Of a DNA stretch of 44,992 bases, positions 32,308 through 40,323 are shown piece by piece. The stretch spans positions 1 to 44,992 of the forward strand of contig CAXYYC010000020.1 of assembly GCA_964293815.1 (NCBI GenBank). The letters run 5' to 3'. Origin of the DNA: CTSOIL-112 sp964293815. GTDB taxonomy: Bacteria > Pseudomonadota > Gammaproteobacteria > Burkholderiales > Burkholderiaceae. Below the pieces are notes generated by a model that searched no databases, was not told the DNA's origin, and was given only the letters and a program-made list of their open reading frames with translations. Positions within the stretch are counted from its first letter, which is position 1. Every line of letters begins with the position of its first letter. A program made the translations under genes and the position numbers.

Positions 32308-32336
32308 ATTGGGGCAGAAGTGCCCCATGTTATTTT
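32308..32336 (+). terminator. Intrinsic terminator after ybaB
   Basis: The 7-bp stem TGGGGCA (32310-32316) and TGCCCCA (32321-32327), with a GAAG loop, is extended by CAT/ATG and followed by TTATTTT. Confidence 0.75.
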
Positions 32337-32458
32337 AAATAGCGGCCTAAATGAGCACCATAGCAGACCACATATCCATCGAATCAGCGGACATTTCGCA
32401 TATTCATTTTATTGTGTATTAAGATGGGCTCACGAAAAACTCACACAGCAGGATCGTT

Positions 32459-33748
32459 ATGTTTGCTCAAGACGAAAAATTAGCCAATAACTCTTATTAC
32501 GCCGCCACAGCGCAGCCTTTAGCTGAGCAACCAGCACTACAAGGCGCAATGCACGCCGATGTCTGCGTCGTGGGTGCGGGCTTGGCGGGCTTGTCGGCAG
32601 CGCTCGAATTGGCGCAGGCTGGATTTCAGGTGGTTTTGTTGGAGGCCAAACGCGTTGCGTGGGCGGCTTCTGGACGCAACGGCGGTCAAGCCATAGCTGG
32701 TTACGCCTGCGGTGAAGAACCATTTGAAAAAGTCATGTCGATGGATGAGGCCAAACGTGCATTCAATTTGACCATCGAGGGTTTGGACTTGATGCGTGAG
32801 CGCATTCGTCAGCACCACATTGATTGCGATTGGGTCGATGGTTATATGACCGCGAGTGTGAAGCCCAAATCCACCGCCGGTTTATTTGAGTGGGCGGATC
32901 GTATGAGTGAGGTCTACGATTACCCGTATTTGCAAAAAATTTCAGCTGCTGAAATGCCCGATTGGGTTGCATCCAAGCGCTATCATTCAGGGGTTTTGGA
33001 TAAAAATTCGGCACATGTGCACCCGCTTAAATACGCGCTGGGCGTGGCGCGTGCCGCGCTCAATGCGGGCGTGCAAATTTTTGAAAATAGTTTGGTGACG
33101 CAGATTGATTACTCCGATCCGGTAGTCGTGAAAACCGCGCAGGGGCAAGTGACCGCGAAATTCGTGGTATTGGCAGGGAATGTATACATAGACGAACTCG
33201 TGCCAAAAATCGCCAAACGCATCATGCCAGTCGGTACCTACATCATCGCGACGGAGCGCTTGCCGAAAGAAACTGCTGACAGCTTGATCAAAAACCGCAT
33301 TGCGGTGTGTGACAATAATTTTGTACTGGATTATTTTCGCGTGACCAACGACGATCGTATGCTATTCGGCGGGCGCGTGAGTTACTCGGGCATTACGCCG
33401 CCGAATTTGCCTGTGGCGATGCGCAAAACCATGTTGCGCGCATTTCCGCAGCTTGAGTCGGCGAAGGTTGAATACTGCTGGGGCGGTTTCGTCGATGTAA
33501 CCATGAATCGCGCGCCGGATTTTGGACGATTGGCAAACCATGTGTATTATCTGCAAGGTTTTTCAGGGCATGGCCTGATTTTGACCGGCATTGCGGGTAA
33601 ATTGGTGGCAGAAGCGGTGCGTGGTCAGGCAGAACGCTTTGATTTATTTGCTAAACTGAAACATACGCCGTTCCCGGGTGGGAAATATTTGCGCACGCCG
33701 GCACAGGTTTTGGGAATGGCGTATTACCGTTTGAAAGATTATTTATAA
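32459..33748 (+). CDS. FAD-dependent amine oxidoreductase, PuuB/OrdL-like
   Basis: A 429-residue DAO-family flavoenzyme resembling gamma-glutamylputrescine oxidase. The N-terminal dinucleotide-binding fold is VCVVGAGLAGLSAALELAQAG (about residues 36-56), followed by WAASGRNGGQAIAGYACG, which matches the covalent/FAD-contact region of PuuB-type oxidases. Near the C-terminus YCWGGFVDVTMNRAPDFG and YYLQGFSGHGLILTGIAGKLVAEA are typical. It probably oxidises a polyamine-derived or other secondary amine. AGGA lies five bases before the ATG. No other putrescine-utilisation gene is adjacent, so the substrate is uncertain; an arginase elsewhere in the window could feed polyamine metabolism. Confidence 0.88.
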   Translation: MFAQDEKLANNSYYAATAQPLAEQPALQGAMHADVCVVGAGLAGLSAALELAQAGFQVVLLEAKRVAWAASGRNGGQAIAGYACGEEPFEKVMSMDEAKRAFNLTIEGLDLMRERIRQHHIDCDWVDGYMTASVKPKSTAGLFEWADRMSEVYDYPYLQKISAAEMPDWVASKRYHSGVLDKNSAHVHPLKYALGVARAALNAGVQIFENSLVTQIDYSDPVVVKTAQGQVTAKFVVLAGNVYIDELVPKIAKRIMPVGTYIIATERLPKETADSLIKNRIAVCDNNFVLDYFRVTNDDRMLFGGRVSYSGITPPNLPVAMRKTMLRAFPQLESAKVEYCWGGFVDVTMNRAPDFGRLANHVYYLQGFSGHGLILTGIAGKLVAEAVRGQAERFDLFAKLKHTPFPGGKYLRTPAQVLGMAYYRLKDYL

Positions 33749-33782
33749 TCAACATTGATCCGTAAGAATGCGTAAAAAATAC

Positions 33783-33811
33783 TTGATAATTAAGGATTTA
33801 GCGCGTACAAT
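33783..33811 (+). promoter_or_regulatory. Sigma-70 promoter of the rimP-nusA-infB operon
   Basis: TTGATA (33783-33788), a 17-base spacer, and TACAAT (33806-33811) form a near-consensus promoter. Transcription would start near 33818, leaving a leader of about 127 bases before rimP. Confidence 0.8.
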
Positions 33812-33892
33812 CATGGGTTAAATAAAGGGCGTGGTCATCCGCAGATCAAATGTGTTGTATCAATTGGGTCGGGCTACGCAGTTCAGTAAAAG

Positions 33893-33925
33893 ATGGGCAC
33901 CATGCGTGGAGCCCATTTTTTTATG
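33893..33925 (+). terminator. Terminator or attenuator in the rimP leader
   Basis: ATGGGC and GCCCAT, with an inner CCA/TGG extension, form a hairpin followed by seven T residues, ending about 20 bases before the rimP ATG. It lies downstream of the operon promoter, so it either ends a small RNA of about 100 bases or attenuates the operon. An unassigned frame of 32 codons (33850-33948) crosses it and ends overlapping the rimP ATG. Confidence 0.75.
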
Positions 33926-33944
33926 GTTGTTTGAGTAGATTAAG

Positions 33945-34427
33945 ATGAATTTAGAGCAATTGATTGAGCAGACCATCGCTGGTTTGGGCTATGAATTGGT
34001 GGACTTGGAGCGCGCTGCGAATGGTTTGATTCGCGTGTTCATGGATGATGCACAGCATCAGCGCGACATCACGGTTGAGGATTGTGAAGCGGCCAGTCGC
34101 CAGTTGACCTATGTATTTGAGGTCGAAAATGTGAATTACGAACGGTTGGAGGTATCTTCGCCCGGTATCGACCGACCATTGAAAAAAATGGCAGATTTTG
34201 AGCGTTTTACCGATTCATTGATTAGTTTGAAGTTGAAACTGCCGGTGGATGGACGCAAAAATTTCACGGGTACGTTGCAGGCGGTGAATATGTCTGCGCC
34301 GGAGGCCGAGCAGTTGAGTATGGTTTTTGAACATGAGGGTGCCGAGCAGGTGTTGACGTTCGGTTTGATGGATGTGGATAAGGCGCGTTTGGTGCCCGTT
34401 TATAATTTCAAAGGAAAACAAAAATGA
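33945..34427 (+). CDS. rimP: Ribosome maturation factor RimP
   Basis: RimP assists assembly of the 30S subunit. The 160-residue product shows the family pattern: an N-terminal domain (LGYELVDLERAANGLIRVFMDDA, then ITVEDCEAASRQLTYVFEVE), the hallmark LEVSSPGIDRPLKKMADFERF, and a C-terminal SH3-like barrel. The ATG at 33945 has only a weak upstream purine run. The stop overlaps the nusA start (ATGA), so the pair is coupled. Confidence 0.95.
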   Translation: MNLEQLIEQTIAGLGYELVDLERAANGLIRVFMDDAQHQRDITVEDCEAASRQLTYVFEVENVNYERLEVSSPGIDRPLKKMADFERFTDSLISLKLKLPVDGRKNFTGTLQAVNMSAPEAEQLSMVFEHEGAEQVLTFGLMDVDKARLVPVYNFKGKQK

Positions 34428-35902
34428 ATCGTGAAGTGTTGCAATTGGTCGATGTTTTGGCGCGTGAAAAAAATGTCGATTTGGAAATCGTCTTTGGCGC
34501 GCTGGAAGCGGCATTGGCTTCTGCGGCGAAGCGTCGTTTTGAAGAAGACAACTTAGATCTGCGTGTGCACATTGACCGCGAAACGGGCGAGTACAAAACC
34601 TTCCGTCGTTGGCAAGTTATGCCGGATGAAGCGGGTTTGCAAGAGCCGGATCGCGAGATTTTGGAGTGGGAAGCAAAAGAGGAAATGCCGGATATTCAAG
34701 TCGGTGAGTTCATCGAAGAGGAAGTTGAGTCGGTAGAAATCGGTCGTATTGGCGCGCAAACTGCGAAACAAGTGATTTTGCAACGCATTCGCGATGCGGA
34801 ACGCGATCAGTTGCTACAAGACTTCCTCGCGCGCGGCGACAAAATCATGATGGGCACGGTCAAACGCGTGGATAAAGTTCAAGCCATCGTTGAGTCGGGT
34901 CGCGTTGAGGCGATTTTGCCGCGCGATCAAATGCTACCACGCGAAAATCTGCGTTCGGGCGACCGCGTGCGTGCGTATGTTGCGGAAATCGATCAAACCG
35001 CGCGTGGCGCACGTCAACTGCATTTGTCACGCACTTGCCCCGAATTTTTGATTGAATTATTCACACAAGAAGTCCCTGAAATCGAACAAGGCGGCTTGCA
35101 AATCAAAGGCGCGGCGCGCGATCCAGGTGTGCGTGCGAAGGTCGCCGTACACGCGCTGGATCAACGGATTGATCCAGTTGGTACCTGTGTTGGTGTGCGT
35201 GGCTCGCGCGTGACCGCTGTGCGTAACGAATTGGGCGGCGAAGCGATTGACATCGTGATTTGGGATGAATCGCCAGCACAATATGTAATGAATGCCTTGA
35301 GCCCAGCGGTGGTGAACTCCATCGTGGTGGACGAAGACCAAAAAGCGATGGAAGTCGTGGTGGATGAAGACAACCTCGCGATTGCGATTGGTCGCAATGG
35401 TCAAAACGTGCGCTTGGCCGCTCAATTGACCGGCTGGCAAATCAACGTGATGAGCCAAGCGGAATCCTCAGCCAAACACGAGCAAGAAAACAAAACCCTG
35501 CTGAATTTGTTCACCAGCAAGTTGGACGTGGACGAAGAAGTGGCGGAAATTTTGATCGAAGAAGGCTTCACCAGCTTGGAAGAAGTCGCGTATGTACCGG
35601 TCTCAGAAATGCTCGAAATCGAAGCGTTTGACGAAGAAATCGTCGAAGAGTTGCGCTCACGCGCACGTGCCGCGATTTTGACCGAAGCGATTGCGCAGGA
35701 AGAAAAAGCCAGCACCGTTCAGGACTTGCTCGCTTTGGAAGGCATGACCACCGCTTTGGCCGCGCAATTGGCCGATCACAACGTCACCACGCGTGACGAG
35801 TTGGCCGATTTGGCGGTAGACGAATTGATGGAAATGAGCTCGCTGTCACAAAACGAAGCCAGCGCCATCATCATGAAAGCGCGTGAACACTGGTTTGAAT
35901 AA
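34424..35902 (+). CDS. nusA: Transcription termination/antitermination factor NusA
   Basis: NusA binds RNA polymerase and RNA to modulate pausing, termination and antitermination. The 492-residue protein has the N-terminal polymerase-binding domain (1-125), S1 domain (about 130-200), KH1 and KH2 (DPVGTCVGVRGSRVTAVRNELGGEAIDIV and EDNLAIAIGRNGQNVRLAAQLTGW), and two C-terminal acidic repeats (about residues 360-490) as in E. coli and other beta/gamma groups. Its ATG overlaps the rimP stop. NusA is known to act on its own operon leader in other bacteria, which makes the terminator-like element upstream of rimP of interest. Confidence 0.98.
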   Translation: MNREVLQLVDVLAREKNVDLEIVFGALEAALASAAKRRFEEDNLDLRVHIDRETGEYKTFRRWQVMPDEAGLQEPDREILEWEAKEEMPDIQVGEFIEEEVESVEIGRIGAQTAKQVILQRIRDAERDQLLQDFLARGDKIMMGTVKRVDKVQAIVESGRVEAILPRDQMLPRENLRSGDRVRAYVAEIDQTARGARQLHLSRTCPEFLIELFTQEVPEIEQGGLQIKGAARDPGVRAKVAVHALDQRIDPVGTCVGVRGSRVTAVRNELGGEAIDIVIWDESPAQYVMNALSPAVVNSIVVDEDQKAMEVVVDEDNLAIAIGRNGQNVRLAAQLTGWQINVMSQAESSAKHEQENKTLLNLFTSKLDVDEEVAEILIEEGFTSLEEVAYVPVSEMLEIEAFDEEIVEELRSRARAAILTEAIAQEEKASTVQDLLALEGMTTALAAQLADHNVTTRDELADLAVDELMEMSSLSQNEASAIIMKAREHWFE

Positions 35903-35988
35903 ACCAGCCCAGCTGTACAGAGAAACACAACGAAGTGATGATGTCTGCGCCGATCATCGGGCAGACATCGACAAAAAAGGAAATATCT

Positions 35989-38886
35989 ATGACTGAAATG
36001 ACCGTGGCCGGATTTGCGCAAGAACTCAAAATGCCGGTTGAATTGCTGATTGAGCAGTTCAACAGTGCGGGCGTGAAGAAAGCATCTGCCACCGATGAAG
36101 TAACTGAGGCTGACAAAGCCCTGTTACTGGCATCGCTACAACGCGCGCATGGTTCAGCAGATGGTGCCAAGAAAAAAATCTCCATTACCAAAAAACAAAC
36201 CAGCGAAATTCGCCAAGCCGATGCGACGGGCAAAACCCGCACTGTGCAAGTTGAGGTTAAGAAAAAGCGCACATTTGTGGCGCGCGATGCCTTGACTGAA
36301 GTTGCGACGTCAGCCGAGCCTGCGGTTGAACAAAAACCAGCTGTAGCGGTCATCGATGAGGCCGAAATCGCTAAACGCGAAGCTGAATTGGCTCGTGCGA
36401 AAGAATTATTAGCGCGTCAAGAAGCCGACGCCAAAGCGCGTGCGCAAGCGGAGCAAGAAACGGTAACTGCCGCAGAAATACCTGAAGCAGCCGTGGTCGA
36501 AACGCCTGCTGAGGCAGCGCCTGAACCAGCCGTTGCCATCGAAGTTGAGCCGGCTCAGGCCGCTGTAGCAGAGGTTGCATCAGCAAAACCAGAGACAGCA
36601 ACTGCGGTTGACACCAAAAAAGTGGGTACTGTTGAGAACAAAGCGCAAAAACGTTTGGACAAAGCCTTAGAGCAAGCACGTCAAGACGCCGCGCAAGCGC
36701 AAGCCGCACTCGAAAAAGCGCGCGCTGATCGCGAAGTGCAAAATCAAGAAAACGCTGAACGTGAACGCCGTCGCCGTGAGGCGCAGGCCGAAGCCGAAAA
36801 ACTCAACCGTTGGAAAGAAGAACCCGCGAAAAAACTCGTGGCCAAAGCCGAAGGCACTTTGCACAAGCCGGTGAAACCGGAAGGCGAAGCCAAACCCGCT
36901 GTAAAACCAGCAACGACCGAAACAACAACCTCTACCACAGCAGATAAAAAGCCCAAAAAAGGCATTTCAGGTAAAGATCAAAATGACGGCGGTCGTGGTC
37001 GTGGCGGCTTGAAAACCCGTGGCGCAGTGGGCGATGATCGCGGCTGGCGTGCGGGCGGCAAGTCCAAACACAAAAATCGCCATCACGCGGAGGCGGATCA
37101 AGGTGGCTTTAGCGCGCCAACCGAGCCGGTGGTGCACGAAGTTCATGTGCCGGAAACCATTTCCGTGGCCGATTTGGCACACAAAATGTCGATCAAAGCG
37201 TCTGAAGTCATCAAATGTCTGATGAAAATGGGACAGATGGTCACGATTAACCAAGTGCTGGATCAAGACACCGCAATGATTGTGGTGGAAGAATTGGGTC
37301 ACAAAGCCTTTGCGGCGAAATTGGATGATCCAGATGCATTCTTGGATGAGCATGAAGAGCATGCCGATGCAGAATTGTTGCCGCGTGCGCCGGTCGTGAC
37401 CGTCATGGGGCACGTCGATCATGGTAAAACCTCCTTGCTCGATGCGATTCGTCGCGCGCGCGTGGCTTCTGGTGAGGCCGGTGGCATTACCCAGCACATT
37501 GGTGCGTACCATGTGAAGACCGAACGCGGCATGATTACTTTCCTCGATACCCCAGGTCACGAAGCGTTTACCGCGATGCGTGCGCGTGGTGCGGCGGCGA
37601 CGGATATTGTGATTCTCGTGGTGGCGGCGGACGACGGTGTGATGCCGCAGACCAAAGAAGCGATTGCCCACGCGAAAGCAGCGGGTGTTCCGATCGTGGT
37701 CGCGGTCAATAAGATTGATAAACCCGAAGCCAATGCTGAACGCGTGAAAACCGAGTTGGTGGCAGAAGAAGTCGTGCCGGAAGAATACGGCGGCGATGCA
37801 CCGTTCATTGAAGTGTCGGCCAAAAAAGGCACGGGCATTGATGAATTGCTCGAAAACGTGTTGTTGCAAGCCGAAGTATTGGAGCTTAAAGCGCCGGTGG
37901 ATGCACCTGCCAAAGGCTTGGTGATTGAAGCCAAACTGGATAAAGGTAAGGGCGCGGTCGCCACGATTTTGGTACAAAGCGGTACGCTGAGAAAAGGCGA
38001 TAACGTTTTGGCCGGTAGCGTATACGGTCGTGTGCGCGCGATGCTGGATGAAGACGGCAAATCCGTGACCGAAGCCGGCCCATCAATTCCGGTCGAGATT
38101 CAAGGTTTGTCCGACGTTCCGGCGGCGGGTGAAGAGGTACTCGTATTGGCCGATGAGCGCAAAGCGCGTGAAATCGCCTTGTTCCGTCAGGGCAAATTCC
38201 GCGATGTGAAATTGGCCAAACAGCAAGCGGCGAAACTTGAAAATATGTTTGAGCAAATGACTGCGGGCGACGTGAAGACATTGACCTTGTTGATCAAAGC
38301 TGACGTTCAGGGTTCACAAGAGGCTTTGAGCCAATCCTTGCAAAAACTCTCAACGGACGAAGTGAAAGTGCAAGTGGTACACGCCGGCGTGGGTGGTATT
38401 TCCGAATCGGATGTCAACTTGGCGAGCGCGTCGAACGCCGTTAATATTGGCTTTAATACCCGCGCTGGTGCGTCGTCACGCAAGCTGGCCGGGCATTTGG
38501 GGGTGGGTATTCGTTATTACAACGTGATTTACGACGCTGTGGACGAAGTGAAAGCCGCGATGACTGGTATGTTGACACCGGATAAGAAAGAGGAAATCCT
38601 CGGTTTGGTTGAGATCCGCCAAGTATTCCGCGCGTCGAAAATCGGTACGATTGCTGGCTGTATGGTACTCGAAGGCATGGTCAAACGTGGCGCGATGGTG
38701 CGTGTACTGCGCAATAATGTTGTCGTGCATACGGGCGAACTCGATTCACTCAAACGCTTCAAGGACGATGTGAAAGAGGTCAAAGAAGGTTTCGAGTGTG
38801 GCTTGTCGATCAAAAACTTCACCGATATTGCCGAAGGCGATCAATTGGAAGTGTTTGAAGTTAAAGAAGTCGCCCGTACCTTGTAA
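35989..38886 (+). CDS. infB: Translation initiation factor IF-2
   Basis: IF-2 is the GTPase that brings initiator tRNA to the 30S subunit and promotes subunit joining. The 965-residue product has an N-terminal IF2_N module (MTVAGFAQELKMPVELLIEQF), a long Ala/Glu/Lys-rich linker (about residues 90-380), a second IF2_N module (ISVADLAHKMSIKASEVIKCLMKMG), the G domain with G1 GHVDHGKT (474-481), G3 DTPGHEAF and G4 NKID, then domains II-IV ending TDIAEGDQLEVFEVKEVARTL. AAGGA precedes the ATG at 35989; an upstream in-frame ATG at 35935 lacks a ribosome site. Shorter internal start forms, as in E. coli, are possible but not called. Confidence 0.98.
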   Translation: MTEMTVAGFAQELKMPVELLIEQFNSAGVKKASATDEVTEADKALLLASLQRAHGSADGAKKKISITKKQTSEIRQADATGKTRTVQVEVKKKRTFVARDALTEVATSAEPAVEQKPAVAVIDEAEIAKREAELARAKELLARQEADAKARAQAEQETVTAAEIPEAAVVETPAEAAPEPAVAIEVEPAQAAVAEVASAKPETATAVDTKKVGTVENKAQKRLDKALEQARQDAAQAQAALEKARADREVQNQENAERERRRREAQAEAEKLNRWKEEPAKKLVAKAEGTLHKPVKPEGEAKPAVKPATTETTTSTTADKKPKKGISGKDQNDGGRGRGGLKTRGAVGDDRGWRAGGKSKHKNRHHAEADQGGFSAPTEPVVHEVHVPETISVADLAHKMSIKASEVIKCLMKMGQMVTINQVLDQDTAMIVVEELGHKAFAAKLDDPDAFLDEHEEHADAELLPRAPVVTVMGHVDHGKTSLLDAIRRARVASGEAGGITQHIGAYHVKTERGMITFLDTPGHEAFTAMRARGAAATDIVILVVAADDGVMPQTKEAIAHAKAAGVPIVVAVNKIDKPEANAERVKTELVAEEVVPEEYGGDAPFIEVSAKKGTGIDELLENVLLQAEVLELKAPVDAPAKGLVIEAKLDKGKGAVATILVQSGTLRKGDNVLAGSVYGRVRAMLDEDGKSVTEAGPSIPVEIQGLSDVPAAGEEVLVLADERKAREIALFRQGKFRDVKLAKQQAAKLENMFEQMTAGDVKTLTLLIKADVQGSQEALSQSLQKLSTDEVKVQVVHAGVGGISESDVNLASASNAVNIGFNTRAGASSRKLAGHLGVGIRYYNVIYDAVDEVKAAMTGMLTPDKKEEILGLVEIRQVFRASKIGTIAGCMVLEGMVKRGAMVRVLRNNVVVHTGELDSLKRFKDDVKEVKEGFECGLSIKNFTDIAEGDQLEVFEVKEVARTL

Positions 38887-38906
38887 TAGACTGTGAAAGA
38901 AAAATG

Positions 38907-38932
38907 CGGGGTGTGTCAAAACCCCGTTTTTT
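38907..38932 (+). terminator. Intrinsic terminator between infB and rbfA
   Basis: CGGGGT (38907-38912) and ACCCCG (38921-38926) form a 6-bp GC-rich stem followed by TTTTTT. It lies within the operon, so it probably reduces rather than abolishes read-through into rbfA. Confidence 0.85.
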
Positions 38933-38951
38933 CGTTCATTTGGAGAAATAA

Positions 38952-39341
38952 ATGGCAAAGAAAGCACCGACAGAGCGCACGCGTCGCATCGCCGAACAGA
39001 TTAAAAAAGATGTTTCGATCCTGATTCAGCGCGAACTGCGCGATCCGCGCATTGGCATGGTGACGATTCAAGAAGTGCAATTGACGCCGGATTACGCTCA
39101 TGCGAAGTTGTATTTCACCGTGATGGCGGCTGAGCCGATGGTGGCAGAAAAAGCATTGAACGAATCGGCGGGTTTTTTGCACAACGCTTTGTTTAAAATG
39201 TTGCGCATTCACACGGTGCCAACGCTGCATTTCAAATACGACAGCACGGAGGCTAAGGCCGCTGATTTGTCCGCATTGATTACGCAGGCGAATGCAACGC
39301 GCGCAGCGGATTTTGAAGAAAACGATGACAGCGGTCAGTAA
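38952..39341 (+). CDS. rbfA: 30S ribosome-binding factor RbfA
   Basis: RbfA binds the maturing 30S subunit near 16S helix 1. The 129-residue KH-fold protein has the family opening RTRRIAEQIKKDVSILIQRELRDPRIGMVTIQEVQLTPDYAHAKLYF and LHNALFKMLRIHTVPTLHFKYD. GGAG precedes the ATG. It overlaps the 5' end of truB. Confidence 0.96.
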   Translation: MAKKAPTERTRRIAEQIKKDVSILIQRELRDPRIGMVTIQEVQLTPDYAHAKLYFTVMAAEPMVAEKALNESAGFLHNALFKMLRIHTVPTLHFKYDSTEAKAADLSALITQANATRAADFEENDDSGQ

Positions 39342-40290
39342 GTTGGGTGCTCAATCTGGCGGTAAAGAATCTGGCGGTAAAAAAAAGCGTCGGGTGATTC
39401 ACGGCGTATTGTTACTCAATAAACCACGTGGGATTTCGAGTACGCAAGCGCTGGGTCGCGCAAAATGGCTGATCGGTGCGGAAAAAGCCGGACACACCGG
39501 CACGCTGGATCCGCTGGCTGATGGTTTATTGCCTTTGTGTTTCGGTCATGCGACCAAATTGGCGAATGATTTATTGGATGCGGATAAAACCTATGTTGCG
39601 GGCATCGTGTTAGGCAAAAGCACCACGACAGGCGACATGGAAGGTGAAGTGACATTCTCATCATCGAATGTCATCACACGCGAACAATGGCAAGCCATAC
39701 TGCCGCAGTTCATGGGTGAAATCGCACAAGTGCCGCCGATGTACTCGGCGTTGAAAAAAGATGGAAAACCGCTGTACGAATTGGCGCGTGCAGGGATAGA
39801 AGTAGAGCGTGAGGCGCGTCAGATCACGATTGTTTCACTGACAACGGTGTCATTCGATTACCCGAATGTGTTGTTGAAAGTGCGTTGTTCCAAAGGCACA
39901 TACATTCGCACTTTGGCCGAAGACATGGGTAAAGCGCTGGGTGTAGGCGCGCATTTGAGTTCGTTGCAGCGCACTGGCGTGGGCGATTTGGATTTGGCGG
40001 ATGCGATGACCTTGGAGCAGCTCGAAGCGATCCCCGAAGAGGCTCGTGCGCAGGCATTATTGCCGCTGGATGCGTTGTTACAAAACTGTCCGGCGGTTGT
40101 TTTACCCACCGCGCAAGCGGCGCGATTCGTGCAAGGACAGCGTTTGAAAACCGAATATGCCGACTGCGACAGCGCACGGATATATTGGCAAAATGAGGGC
40201 GTAAGCGTTTTAATCGGTTTGGCGAGTGTGTTGCAAAATACCTTGTCACCGCAAAAAGTATTGATGACGGCTTTGCCTGAATCGAAGTAA
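39325..40290 (+). CDS. truB: tRNA pseudouridine(55) synthase TruB
   Basis: TruB makes pseudouridine 55 in the T-loop of tRNAs. The product has 321 residues from the chosen start. Motifs: HGVLLLNKPRGISSTQAL (motif I), the catalytic aspartate in HTGTLDPLADGLLPLCFGHATKLAN, the YSALKKDGKPLYELAR segment and VRCSKGTYIRTLAEDMG. The ATG at 39325 (GAAG upstream) overlaps rbfA by 17 bases; the in-frame ATG at 39292 would add 11 residues and is possible. The N-terminus contains a short tandem GGKESGGKKK repeat not shared with the family core. Confidence 0.95.
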   Translation: MTAVSKLGAQSGGKESGGKKKRRVIHGVLLLNKPRGISSTQALGRAKWLIGAEKAGHTGTLDPLADGLLPLCFGHATKLANDLLDADKTYVAGIVLGKSTTTGDMEGEVTFSSSNVITREQWQAILPQFMGEIAQVPPMYSALKKDGKPLYELARAGIEVEREARQITIVSLTTVSFDYPNVLLKVRCSKGTYIRTLAEDMGKALGVGAHLSSLQRTGVGDLDLADAMTLEQLEAIPEEARAQALLPLDALLQNCPAVVLPTAQAARFVQGQRLKTEYADCDSARIYWQNEGVSVLIGLASVLQNTLSPQKVLMTALPESK

Positions 40291-40323
40291 GCAGTAAAGA
40301 TTTTTTAATAGAAAGAGTAATTT

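Noticed and set aside
36967..37977. Minus-strand open frame of over 300 codons opposite infB
   Set aside because: His/Arg/Phe-rich shadow translation of the IF-2 G-domain region with no family motif.
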